DNA of 59,420 nucleotides from an uncultured Flavobacteriales bacterium (lineage in GTDB: Bacteria; Bacteroidota; Bacteroidia; Flavobacteriales; UBA1820). The notes beneath the pieces are model-generated. The model was not told the origin of the DNA and made no database searches. It saw only the letters and a program-made list of their open reading frames with translations. Within the stretch, counting starts at the first letter, position 1. Each line of letters opens with the position of its first letter. Below are positions 35,204 through 43,607 of the stretch, one piece after another. The stretch covers positions 1 through 59,420 of the forward strand of contig CAUHQV010000012.1 in assembly GCA_959608625.1 (NCBI GenBank), written 5' to 3'. A program made the position numbers and the translations under genes.

Positions 35204-36382
35204 ATGAAATATTTACAATATGGGGAAATATATAAAGTTGGTAGTCCGATTGAAGCATTGGCTCTTGCTAAACACTTTCAAGAGGTGGAAAAATATGACT
35301 TGTTTAGGGGACAAAATCAGAATTGGCCATTAGTTGCATCTTTAGGCCGGTTAGCTAATAAAAATATAGAAGCAAATAGGAATCGAATACTTAAGCTTTA
35401 TGAATTTTTACACCAATATGAGTCAACAAGAAGGTATGCCGAAAATACAGATGATTTATTAGCTATAGCTCAGCACTATGGAATTCCTACAGATTTTACC
35501 CGGTCGCCAGAAATAGCGTTATTTTTTGCGACATATTCCCATCGAGAACTGATGGGCAAAGAAGGGGTTATCTATTGTTTGGATACGAGAGATTTCTATG
35601 ACCACATTGATTTTTGGAAAGTTTGGTATCCCAATAAAGAGGATACCGTCAGAGCCTCAATATAAATATGTGAAGTCAAGAAAATGGCATCCATCATGGG
35701 TTAATAGTAATACGAAAAACTGGGAATACAAAGTATCTGAACCGTTACATAAAAAAGCAGACATTGAATTTGAGTTAAATATTAAGAGTGTTGGAAATTT
35801 TCAAAAAGATATTTCAGAAATAAAAAAACAATTGATACGTCTTTTTAAGGATAATAGAATTACAAGACGAGACTATATTTCTCCAGTTATCATTTTCAAA
35901 CCTAAAATTCCTGGCAAAAAGTTATCTTCACTTGTAAACAAAAGTGTGAAGAATATTTGGGACGGTATGCGGACACTCCCCTATACAAAACAACAGATTA
36001 TATATACAATATCTAAATATTTGGCATTGGAGCTATATAATTCTGCTAAGTATGTTGATATTGAAACTTGTTTTAATTCACCGATATTGATTGAGATGAG
36101 TGATAATTTTGGGGGCATTTTAGGTGTTATGTTTCAGATAAGAGGCTTCAAAAGGCCATAAGAGAAGATATATTGGACATACAGGATAAATCTTTACCTC
36201 AAGTTGTATCTATTCAATTATTGCTTTATGTACAAAAAGTAAGGATCGTTTTTGATTTTAATATGCTAACCCGTCTTTTTGTTTCTGAGATAATCCCATC
36301 GATGATGGTTCGCAATGAATATTCAGATCGACCAATGTTGATATTTTCTCCTGTATATATTGATCGGTTAGGGTATGCATAG
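35204..36382 (+). pseudogene. FRG-domain gene, disrupted by frameshifts
   Basis: The first 153 codons (35204-35665) give an FRG domain: FRGQNQNWPLVASLGRL and AIAQHYGIPTDFTRSPEIALFFATY. The frame then stops, and the sequence continues in another frame (35598-36161; SEPQYKYVKSRKWHPSWV) and again in a third after about 36110 (KAIREDILDIQDKSLPQVV). This fits one gene of about 390 codons with two frameshifts, although a split pair is possible. It is AT-rich like imported cargo. FRG proteins are often linked to phage defence or toxins; the role here is unknown. Confidence 0.55.
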
Positions 36383-36619
36383 GTACAAACTCCCATCCCC
36401 TCAGTCGCAAAAACCTTGCCGTTCACCGTTGCGCGGGCTGGGGGTGGCTTAAGAGGGTAAGGGTGTTTTCTGCCGCTACTCGGCGGCGGCGAGCCAAGCC
36501 GCAAAACAACAAGCGGGAAAATACGGGGAAAGAATCCGAATATAGTCCGAAGAAAAAGCGGTTAAAACCGGGCTATATAAAATTTTTTACGGCCATATTG
36601 CGGCCAAATCAAAAGAAGA
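36383..36619. other. Non-coding stretch left of the tRNA-Phe element
   Basis: About 240 bp with no gene. A GC-rich part near 36475-36500 (CTCGGCGGCGGCGAGCC) can form small hairpins. It may hold leftovers of the transfer origin or end of the older element, but nothing is identifiable. Confidence 0.4.
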
Positions 36620-36644
36620 CCGCCTTACAAATTTTGTAAGGCGG
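36620..36644 (-). terminator. Original terminator of tRNA-Phe, now separated from the tRNA
   Basis: CCGCCTTACAAA (36620-36631) and TTTGTAAGGCGG (36633-36644) are perfect reverse complements. Read on the minus strand, the stem is followed by TCTTCTTTT. Before integration this hairpin would have stood 5 nt beyond the att core, directly downstream of tRNA-Phe. Confidence 0.7.
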
Positions 36645-36648
36645 TTTA

Positions 36649-36663
36649 TTGTGGTACCCCCAG
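36649..36663. repeat. attL: 15-bp direct repeat of the tRNA-Phe 3' end
   Basis: TTGTGGTACCCCCAG is identical to 45401-45415, where it contains the 3' acceptor strand of the intact tRNA-Phe gene. It marks the left boundary of the integrated element. Confidence 0.88.
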
Positions 36664-36782
36664 TATGCTAATCTTATTTACAACTTAGCACATTATACCT
36701 CAACATCAGTCTAAATACCAGCATTTTATCTTCAAATAATTTGTTGGCCCATGTTAAAAAACAATAGGAAATGTCGAAAAAA

Positions 36783-36801
36783 AGGTGTAAATTAAGGTGT
36801 A
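36783..36801 (+). repeat. Arm-type integrase site, left copy
   Basis: AGGTGTAAATTAAGGTGTA differs at one base from the copy at 45351-45369. Each contains two GGTGTA units 11 bp apart. They lie near the two att repeats and immediately before the integrase gene, as expected for arm binding sites. Confidence 0.6.
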
Positions 36802-36817
36802 GAAAAAAGGACAGGAT

Positions 36818-38113
36818 ATGGAGATAAAAAGAAGCGTGCGCTTTGCGCTGGAAAAGCGGAAAAAGGATGGTGAACTCATCACGGAAAACGTCCCCATCCG
36901 CATGTATGTAAATTACAACGGGAAACGGGTGGACTTTTCCACGGGTTACCGGACGGATGCCAAAAAATGGGATGAAAAAGCCGGAAAGGTGCTCAAAGGC
37001 TGTACCAACAAAATGAAACAAACGGCCTCGGACATCAATTCTGCTTTGGCCGAGTACGAGGCCGCCGTGAACGAAGTATTTAAAGTATATGAAACGGAAA
37101 ACACAGTACCCTCCCCGGCCCGACTGCGGGAATCGTTCAACGAAAAGCTGCATAGCGGCAAAGTGAAAAAGGAATACACCTTTTTCGAGGTGTGGGATAT
37201 GTTCGTAACCGCTCTGAGCAAACAGAACAACTGGACGGTCGCCACACACAACAAATTCAAAACCCTCAAAGCGCACCTGCTGCGTTTCAACCCCCGGATG
37301 ACCTTCGAGGAACTGACCGAAAAACGCCTGCAACAATACATCGACTTCGTCCGCACGGAGCGCGACATGCGAAACACCACCGCCGTCAAGCATTTGAAAT
37401 ACCTGAAAACCTTTCTCGCATGGGCCGAGCAAAAGGGTTACAGCACAAACACCGAGTACCGCAGCTACAAACCCAATTTCAAAGGCACGGACGGGAACAG
37501 CAAAACCATCGTTTTCCTGTCTAAAGAGGAACTGGAAACGCTGTACAAATTCACCATCCCGGCCAACAAACAATACCTCGACAGGGTGAGGGACGTATTT
37601 TGCTTCTGCTGTTTCACGGGCCTGCGGTATTCGGACGCCTACAATTTACGGGCTTCCAACCTGCGGGAAGGAGGGGATTACGGGATGATCTGCATTACCA
37701 CGCAAAAAACGGCCGACCGCCTGGAAATACCCGTTACCCGCTACGCCCATGAAATACTGGAAAAGTACAAAGACATCCCGTTTGAAAACGGCAAACTATT
37801 GCCCGTGATAAGTAACCAGAAAATGAACGACTACCTGAAAGAACTTTGCCAGTTAGCCGGGATAGACAGTATTGTCACCAAAACCTATTATAAAGGCACC
37901 GAGCGCATAGACGAGGCCAAACCCAAGTACGAATACATGAGTTCCCACGCTGCCCGGCGCACGTTCGTCTGTACCGCCCTTTTGCAGGGCATCCCGGCCG
38001 AGGTGGTAATGAAGATCACGGGGCACAAGTCGTACGAGATCATGAAACCCTACATAGAAATAGTGGATGCGCTGAAAGTGCGCGAAATGAGCAAGTTCAA
38101 TAACCTTTTTTAA
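36818..38113 (+). CDS. Tyrosine recombinase (site-specific integrase)
   Basis: A 431-residue integrase of the Bacteroides type: arm-binding N-terminal domain (about 1-100), core-binding SAM-like domain (about 115-215) and catalytic domain with FTGLRYSDAYNL (first catalytic Arg), SHAARRTF (H-x-x-R), ITGHKS and the nucleophile in MKPYIEI. All catalytic residues are present, so it should be active. It should catalyse recombination between the element's att site and the tRNA-Phe 3' end. It begins 155 bp inside attL and 17 bp after an arm-type repeat. A decayed relative lies at 33342. Confidence 0.95.
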   Translation: MEIKRSVRFALEKRKKDGELITENVPIRMYVNYNGKRVDFSTGYRTDAKKWDEKAGKVLKGCTNKMKQTASDINSALAEYEAAVNEVFKVYETENTVPSPARLRESFNEKLHSGKVKKEYTFFEVWDMFVTALSKQNNWTVATHNKFKTLKAHLLRFNPRMTFEELTEKRLQQYIDFVRTERDMRNTTAVKHLKYLKTFLAWAEQKGYSTNTEYRSYKPNFKGTDGNSKTIVFLSKEELETLYKFTIPANKQYLDRVRDVFCFCCFTGLRYSDAYNLRASNLREGGDYGMICITTQKTADRLEIPVTRYAHEILEKYKDIPFENGKLLPVISNQKMNDYLKELCQLAGIDSIVTKTYYKGTERIDEAKPKYEYMSSHAARRTFVCTALLQGIPAEVVMKITGHKSYEIMKPYIEIVDALKVREMSKFNNLF

Positions 38114-38128
38114 AACAACTACACCGCC

Positions 38129-38722
38129 ATGGATATAACGGCAATGAGCATGGGGCCGGATTTTCTGAGTACTCCGCCGGAAGAGTATTTCAACGGGCTT
38201 TGGAACGCCTTCCCCTTTTATGAAAAATCAGATTACTCCATCGAGCTGTATATAAAAGTATGGACGTGCCATTATGACCACACCCAATTGGAAAAACTGC
38301 TGGAAATAGCCCAAAACTTAAATCGGCACGGACGGAATGACAAGCCGATACAACACATCGAAAAATGGATAAAACTGGCTAAAACTCCCAAAGCAAAAAT
38401 ATCAAAGGATTTAACCTTTGAGGGTTTTTACGGACGCATACGGGATTATATTTCCGGGGACAACAAACAACAGGCCCGCAATTTATACAACACGGGGCAA
38501 ACCGGACGGGAAAAAATAAAATGGATGGACAATGCCCGGACGCTGGTGAAAATCATGTATCAGGCTTTCCAAAATGAAATATTTCTTGTTCCGGACGATA
38601 TCACTTTTTCCCTATTCATTGCGAACAATTTTGTGCAGGGAAAAGGCAAGAATAAAGGCCAGCCCTTCACGGAAAAGACCATTCAGAACGAAATATCCGA
38701 CCTGGAAAATCCCCAAAAATAA
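38129..38722 (+). CDS. Element protein of unknown function
   Basis: A 197-residue soluble protein, 15 nt after the integrase stop and so probably co-transcribed with it. No motif is recognised with certainty. The C-terminus SLFIANNFVQGKGKNKGQPFTEKTIQNEISDLE is lysine-rich and could bind DNA; similar tails occur in small proteins beside Bacteroidota integrases. It may regulate integration or excision, but that is a guess from position. Confidence 0.6.
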   Translation: MDITAMSMGPDFLSTPPEEYFNGLWNAFPFYEKSDYSIELYIKVWTCHYDHTQLEKLLEIAQNLNRHGRNDKPIQHIEKWIKLAKTPKAKISKDLTFEGFYGRIRDYISGDNKQQARNLYNTGQTGREKIKWMDNARTLVKIMYQAFQNEIFLVPDDITFSLFIANNFVQGKGKNKGQPFTEKTIQNEISDLENPQK

Positions 38723-38854
38723 AGTTTCGTTCCCGTGATTGCTTTTACATGAACACAACCAATTGACAGGGTTGCATTTAACTTTCTTCCCAAATCCTTA
38801 AAACCCTCCTTGGGGTCCGTGGATAGAAAAGCTAATTTGGCATCATTCAATCAA

Positions 38855-38878
38855 AACGGGTGGATTTTACTACCCGTT
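38855..38878 (+). promoter_or_regulatory. Inverted repeat before the DUF3853 gene
   Basis: AACGGGT (38855-38861) and ACCCGTT (38872-38878) are perfect reverse complements 10 nt apart, 23 bp before the gene. Either an operator or the loop of an mRNA leader; there is no T-run. Confidence 0.4.
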
Positions 38879-38901
38879 GACATTTAAATTATGCCAAAAA
38901 A

Positions 38902-39210
38902 ATGGAAGATAAGAACAAGCCTTTATTTGCCCTCACGGTAGGGGAATTTCTGGATTTACAGAAAAAAGCGGAGCAGGAAACACAGGCCCGCGAAACAGTT
39001 TCTCCGGCATTGCCGGATTCGCCCCGTTATGTGTACGGGCTGAAAGGAATAGCCGCCCTGTTTGGCTGCGGCATGGTAACCGCCAGCAAGATCAAACGCA
39101 GCGGAATGATAGACCGGGCCGTTACCCAGATAGGCCGCAAGATCATTGTAGACGCCCCTTTGGCGTTGGAACTGGTGCGGCAAAGCAAAAAGGGAGGCCG
39201 CAGGCGATGA
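38902..39210 (+). CDS. DUF3853 family protein (excisionase-like)
   Basis: A 102-residue protein. The C-terminal half YVYGLKGIAALFGCGMVTASKIKRSGMIDRAVTQIGRKIIVD has a winged-helix/MerR-like excisionase pattern typical of DUF3853 proteins from Bacteroides integrative elements. Such proteins usually act as directionality factors or repressors. The name is from family resemblance; no catalytic role is expected. Confidence 0.75.
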   Translation: MEDKNKPLFALTVGEFLDLQKKAEQETQARETVSPALPDSPRYVYGLKGIAALFGCGMVTASKIKRSGMIDRAVTQIGRKIIVDAPLALELVRQSKKGGRRR

Positions 39211-39295
39211 GCCGCCGCCCCTCCCCACGCTTTATAATAAGTATGGTTTTATAACCAATTCCGTTATTTCATTCCTTTCAAAAATCCGGGCAATC

Positions 39296-40246
39296 ATGGT
39301 CGATACAATTCATATCAGGCTCACAAATAATCAAACGGTGGGCAAAATCAATTTTCTTCAACTTTCCTCACATTTCAATACCGTGAGCGATACAAAATAC
39401 CTCAACACGGACAATACGGTCATAAACGGGCATTTAGGTAATCTGTTAATCAGTGTTTCAAAAAACAGTATTTCCATAAAAGGCAGTATAGCAAAATGGT
39501 TTTCGGGCAATAATCTTCATACCTTGTCCTATGAGGAGCTTATTCAGGCTTTTACAAGGTTAGGCAACATTCTTCATATCCCTATAGGTAAGGCATATTT
39601 CACAAGGTTGGATATGGCTGCCAATATCAATACAAAATACAGTCCAAAGGCTTATTACAAGTATCTTATGTACCTAAAAGGGTTCAACAGGTCAAATGTA
39701 GGGGAGGATACCTTGTATTTCAAGTCGGATGAGGTTACTTTATGCCTGTATGACAAAGGGAAAGAGCAAAAAATGAGAGAGGGAAAATTATTGCGGTATG
39801 AACTAAGGCTGGAAAAAAGGTTTTTCGGCGCCGAAAAATTGTCGGTCGGTCAATTTTGCAGTAAAAAAGTATATTCGCGGCTCGTTTCATACTGGCAGGA
39901 ATCGTTCGACGCTATCTACAAACGCCGTAAAGCGATCCGACCGGAGCTTAACTACAAAGTCGTAAAAACCCCGGCAGAGGCAAAGGTTGTGGCTCTTTCT
40001 TACTTCATTGATAAAGCAGGCGGTTTAGAGGCCATGGTACGTGATATTTCCAATGCGCAGGCCAGCTATACCCTTACGCCCATGCAGGCGCACAGGCTCC
40101 GTCATGAGTTCCTTTCCTGCTACCATGTTACTGCGGGCGGCCTTATTTCTCCTAATCGTGTCCTGAGCGAACTGAAAAACAAAATAGGGGACTTTGTACA
40201 GCGGGAGCTGGAATGTGTTCGCAGCTCTTCTTTATATGGGGTTTAA
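39296..40246 (+). CDS. Phage/plasmid replication protein, G2P/X family-like
   Basis: A 316-residue protein resembling the replication initiators of filamentous phages and related plasmids: DTIHIRLTNN at the start, an aromatic block with AYFTRLDMAANINTKYSPKAYYKYL, a catalytic-looking core with LCLYDKGKEQKMREGKLLRYELRLEKR, and a separate C-terminal domain after residue 200. These proteins nick DNA with tyrosines to start rolling-circle replication. No relaxase accompanies it, so the excised circle may replicate and perhaps travel as single-stranded DNA. The assignment is by overall pattern. Confidence 0.7.
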   Translation: MVDTIHIRLTNNQTVGKINFLQLSSHFNTVSDTKYLNTDNTVINGHLGNLLISVSKNSISIKGSIAKWFSGNNLHTLSYEELIQAFTRLGNILHIPIGKAYFTRLDMAANINTKYSPKAYYKYLMYLKGFNRSNVGEDTLYFKSDEVTLCLYDKGKEQKMREGKLLRYELRLEKRFFGAEKLSVGQFCSKKVYSRLVSYWQESFDAIYKRRKAIRPELNYKVVKTPAEAKVVALSYFIDKAGGLEAMVRDISNAQASYTLTPMQAHRLRHEFLSCYHVTAGGLISPNRVLSELKNKIGDFVQRELECVRSSSLYGV

Positions 40247-40321
40247 GGAGTTTTTTGCTCGTTGGTTAATAGCTCTTATTGTTTGGATAGAATCCCTTAT
40301 TTGTATTGAAAAAGGAAATAT

Positions 40322-41509
40322 TCAATTCATATTGCCTTGCTGAGTTAACCTAACAAACATATTAAATCTCTCCAAGGTTAATATTCTACCCTGAAAGGAC
40401 CTGTCAAATGAAGATAAATAGGCCCGAGGGACTACCAATCTTACATTATTTGTATACATTTCGGAAAGTTGGTTTGTTGATATTCCTTGTTGTAATGTGA
40501 ATAAATGTTTAATGGGTATTCTGTCTGCTTCATTTAGAATTTGCCTCCATCTGTCTTTGCAGGTTGTTTTTACCCCGAGGCAAACTAAATTTTCTATAAG
40601 AAAACGTTGGTCGTGGTAGGATCTTCCGTCAGGGAAAATAAAATCAGGTTTCTTATTCCCCTCAGTAATAACCTGACTTTCAAACCTGAGACCAGTTAGT
40701 GTAAATATTTGACTTAAATGATGTTCTAAGGATTTCCCAGCCCTGCTTTTCCTCCTGTTCAGGATCATATTTGAAACTTTTATCATAGTTTCTACAGAGT
40801 CAAAAGGAGTCTTTATGTAGGGGGTATACCGGTCATTTTCAAATGCTTTAAACAATTTAAATTCAGCATCAATCCATTCAAGTAAAAATCTGTCAGGTTG
40901 TTGTATAATTGCAGGATCATGAATATGATTTATCCGGTTAAAACAGGTTCTCGCATATTCAGACATACTTTCTGTTGAAGGAAAATCACCGTGGAAATTT
41001 CTGATAAAATCTGTAAATAAAGAATCTAAGGTTTCATCCTGTTCTCTTTCACTTCTTTCTCCTTTTATCAAACGATTGGTTTGTGACGAGGATATGCTTA
41101 ATGCTGCGAAAAAATCATCAATATCTTCATCTGCCTGTAAAACATATCCTTCATAATAATCATCTCCGATATGACATAGTATCATTAAATCCCCCACATT
41201 ATCATCTGTCAAGAAAGGGAAGCCCCGGCCAAACCGTGTAAGGCGATATTCATTCCTTGATCCGGTTCCGTAATAAATGAAACGGCTTCTGGTTTCAAAA
41301 TTATCCTGCCACTTAATGACAATATTCCTATCCCGGTTACTTCCTTTCTCTCCCGGAGAATCAAACATTAACGGCCATGTGTTTTTGGGCATATAAAAAC
41401 CTGCCTGATGCGCACCTGTTTGGCCTGCATCATTGGCAGAAATAAATTTGCAAAATGCATTTAATGATTTGTTAACGGATTCAACCGCCATTTCACTTAT
41501 CGGACTCAT
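40322..41509 (-). CDS. EcoRII-like type II restriction endonuclease
   Basis: A 395-residue endonuclease. Residues about 250-395 match the EcoRII C-terminal PD-(D/E)xK domain: GKSLEHHLSQIF, EGNKKPDFIFPDGRSYHD, GVKTTCKDRWRQILNEADR and KHLFTLQQGIS, with VRLVVP near the end. Residues about 1-180 would be the EcoRII N-terminal effector domain, which in type IIE enzymes binds a second site. By homology it should cut CCWGG. It starts 17 nt inside the 3' end of the methylase gene, so the two are coupled and the methylase is made first. Confidence 0.92.
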   Translation of the reverse strand: MSPISEMAVESVNKSLNAFCKFISANDAGQTGAHQAGFYMPKNTWPLMFDSPGEKGSNRDRNIVIKWQDNFETRSRFIYYGTGSRNEYRLTRFGRGFPFLTDDNVGDLMILCHIGDDYYEGYVLQADEDIDDFFAALSISSSQTNRLIKGERSEREQDETLDSLFTDFIRNFHGDFPSTESMSEYARTCFNRINHIHDPAIIQQPDRFLLEWIDAEFKLFKAFENDRYTPYIKTPFDSVETMIKVSNMILNRRKSRAGKSLEHHLSQIFTLTGLRFESQVITEGNKKPDFIFPDGRSYHDQRFLIENLVCLGVKTTCKDRWRQILNEADRIPIKHLFTLQQGISTNQLSEMYTNNVRLVVPRAYLSSFDRSFQGRILTLERFNMFVRLTQQGNMN

Positions 41510-42731
41510 GGCTATTTGCTAACATTGTTTTTATTAAATTTTTGGCTACAGCATTGATAAGAGGAACCACAACGGAATTACCGCATTGGCGATATGCTTG
41601 AGCTTCGGAGACAGCATTAAGTATGTATTTATCGTCATACCCCATTAATCGGGCACATTCTCTGGGTGTTAATCGACGAGGATTTTTCCCTTTTCCCTGA
41701 GGGATGAGTATTTCTGCTCCGTCTTTATAATATCTTGCACTTAAAGTACGTGAAACTCCATTTAAGTCAACAAGCCCAAATCCAAATCCGTTGCCTTTCT
41801 TTTTGTGTTTTTCCGAATACTCCCGAAGATATCCCCATAATTTATCAGATAAAGTATATTTTTCCGGCACATTAAAATCAAGAATATCCTTTATTACACG
41901 AGAGGGTTCCGGCAGATCGGGAAAATTAAAATTAATATCTTCCCCAAAATGATTTTTATTAAATCCTACAATCATTATTCTTTCCCTATGTTGGGGCACA
42001 AAAGCCTTGCCGTCCATCACTAAGGAAAATACTTTGTATCCTAATTCGTTTAAAGTATTGTATATAACTTTATAAGTATTTCCTTTATCATGCGAAAGGA
42101 GATTTTTCACATTTTCAAGAAAAAAAACCTTAGGTGATCTGGATTTAATAATGCTGGCCACATCAAAAAATAAGGTTCCCTGTGTCTTATCCAAAAAACC
42201 ATGCGCTCTCCCCAGACTGTTTTTTTTTGAAACCCCAGCTATGGAAAAAGGTTGACAAGGAAATCCGGCACATAATACATCTATATTTTCAGGTATGTGT
42301 TTTTTCGTTTCTTCTTTAGTGATGTCTCCAAATGGCATATCCCCAAAATTGGCAAAATATGTTTTTTGAGCATATGTGTTCCATTCGGAAGAAAACACAC
42401 ATTTGCCTCCTTGATTTTGCATTGCAATTCTAAACCCGCCCATGCCTGAAAACAGGTCAATAAAAGTAAAACGTGTGTGTGTGTGTTGTTTAAAAGGAAC
42501 TGAATCTAATTGTTTAAGAAGATTTTTTACAGCATTTTTATCGTCAATTTTAGTGCCCTCAGGAAAAAAATCAGACAGAACAATCCTGTCATCATCATTC
42601 ATGCCTTTTATGCTGCTCGGATAATTGTGTAAATAATGCGTAAGAAGAGCTATCTTAAACGCATCTTCTTCTGTCTTTAATGTGTTTTTATCTAATAAAT
42701 CCTTCAGGATATTTTTGCTGTTTAAAATCAT
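41493..42731 (-). CDS. DNA (cytosine-5)-methyltransferase, Dcm/M.EcoRII-like
   Basis: A 412-residue C5 methylase with all main motifs: FIDLFSGMGGFR (I), GFPCQPFSIAG (IV, catalytic Cys), FLENVKNL (VI), VPQHRERIMIVGF (VIII), and RECARLMGY and QCGNSVVVP (IX-X). A roughly 90-residue N-terminal extension precedes motif I, as in M.EcoRII and Dcm. It should protect CCWGG sites from the overlapping endonuclease. The partner enzymes (EcoRII-type nuclease and Vsr) support that specificity, which sequence alone does not prove. Confidence 0.95.
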   Translation of the reverse strand: MILNSKNILKDLLDKNTLKTEEDAFKIALLTHYLHNYPSSIKGMNDDDRIVLSDFFPEGTKIDDKNAVKNLLKQLDSVPFKQHTHTRFTFIDLFSGMGGFRIAMQNQGGKCVFSSEWNTYAQKTYFANFGDMPFGDITKEETKKHIPENIDVLCAGFPCQPFSIAGVSKKNSLGRAHGFLDKTQGTLFFDVASIIKSRSPKVFFLENVKNLLSHDKGNTYKVIYNTLNELGYKVFSLVMDGKAFVPQHRERIMIVGFNKNHFGEDINFNFPDLPEPSRVIKDILDFNVPEKYTLSDKLWGYLREYSEKHKKKGNGFGFGLVDLNGVSRTLSARYYKDGAEILIPQGKGKNPRRLTPRECARLMGYDDKYILNAVSEAQAYRQCGNSVVVPLINAVAKNLIKTMLANSHESDK

Positions 42732-42829
42732 TTTCTGTTTAAAAAGGTTTCATTTCAGTATCTGAGTTGATCTTTCAACCAAATAGCACATCTAAACAAA
42801 TGTATGATATTTCTTTTACATGACCAGAT

Positions 42830-43261
42830 TTACCTGTCTGCAATATTTTGCCTTTGGCAAAAGCTCCGGATAATTATTTCCATACACATAGAGAGGCGTT
42901 TTTTTATATCATTCCCCCAAAAACGAAGCACGATCCAACCCTCGTTCTCCAAAGTCTTATTCACTATTATATCCCTCTCCATATTACTTTCTATCTTTTT
43001 AATCCAAAAATCCTGATTGGACTTAATTCTTCTCTTGTTTACGTCCCATTCATATCCGTGAAAAAATTCACTATCACAAAAAATGGCTATTTTCTGTCGT
43101 TTAAATGTAAAATCCGGTGTCCCAAATACTGTTTTGTTGTTTTTTCGGTACCTGTATCCAGCAGACCATAATGCCTTACCAAGGATAACCTCTATTTTGG
43201 TTCCCTTGCTTTTTATTGCCTGCATATTTTTGCGACGCTGATCTTTTGTCAATACATCCAT
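42830..43261 (-). CDS. vsr: Very-short-patch repair endonuclease
   Basis: A 143-residue Vsr protein: DVLTKDQRRKNMQAIKSKGTKIE at the start, WSAGYRYRKNNKTVFGTPDFTF, and the catalytic IAIFCDSEFFHGYEW. Vsr nicks the T of T:G mismatches that arise when 5-methylcytosine at CCWGG deaminates, so it repairs damage caused by the methylase. It is encoded 98 bp upstream of the methylase on the same strand. Confidence 0.94.
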   Translation of the reverse strand: MDVLTKDQRRKNMQAIKSKGTKIEVILGKALWSAGYRYRKNNKTVFGTPDFTFKRQKIAIFCDSEFFHGYEWDVNKRRIKSNQDFWIKKIESNMERDIIVNKTLENEGWIVLRFWGNDIKKRLSMCMEIIIRSFCQRQNIADR

Positions 43262-43355
43262 AGTTCAAAATTAAGATTTACAGTTCATTTTCCCAAGTTG
43301 TATTTAAATGCTTATATTTCTCTCTACATCAGCATAAAGGGTAAATATTTTTATT

Positions 43356-43363
43356 TACATTTG
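43356..43363 (+). promoter_or_regulatory. -7 promoter element before the structured RNA
   Basis: TACATTTG matches TAnnTTTG exactly. A start near 43370 would give a transcript of about 185 nt ending at the hairpin and T-run near 43555. No TTTG at -33. Confidence 0.4.
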
Positions 43364-43369
43364 TTACAG

Positions 43370-43555
43370 TCCAACAGGGCTATTTATTGAAAACAAAGAA
43401 GTGCCTTTTCTTGTTAAAGTCGCCAACTTTTAAAACTACATACGAGGCACAGACATTCCAATTCATCATTATAGGTGGGTTGGCTGTCTGCGTATGTAAA
43501 GGGGTTTGGCGACTACCTAACAAGAAGCGGGCGGTCGCCCACTTCTTTTTTTAAA
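43370..43555 (+). ncRNA. Candidate structured non-coding RNA (or ssDNA origin) of the element
   Basis: Six helices nest inside one another: 43395-43403 with 43540-43548 (AAAGAAGTG/CACTTCTTT), 43409-43416 with 43518-43525, 43418-43426 with 43506-43514 (AGTCGCCAA/TTGGCGACT), 43437-43444 with 43491-43498 (TACATACG/CGTATGTA), 43450-43454 with 43486-43490, and 43458-43461 with 43480-43483. The 3' end can alternatively form a GGGCG/CGCCC terminator stem followed by seven T. It contains no convincing protein frame. Boundaries are approximate. It could be a regulatory RNA or a single-strand replication origin. Confidence 0.55.
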
Positions 43556-43607
43556 CACAAACTTTCCTTTACTAGGCGATCTGAGGAAGCCAAATATTCT
43601 TTCATTC

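Noticed and set aside
43395..43548. Integron attC site
   Set aside because: The fold is long and palindromic, and ACCTAAC resembles a core box, but the GTT and AAC boxes are in the wrong outer-to-inner order, and there is no integron integrase or cassette array.
43395..43548. Retron msr-msd RNA
   Set aside because: The nested inverted repeats recall retron RNA, but no reverse transcriptase gene is anywhere in the window.
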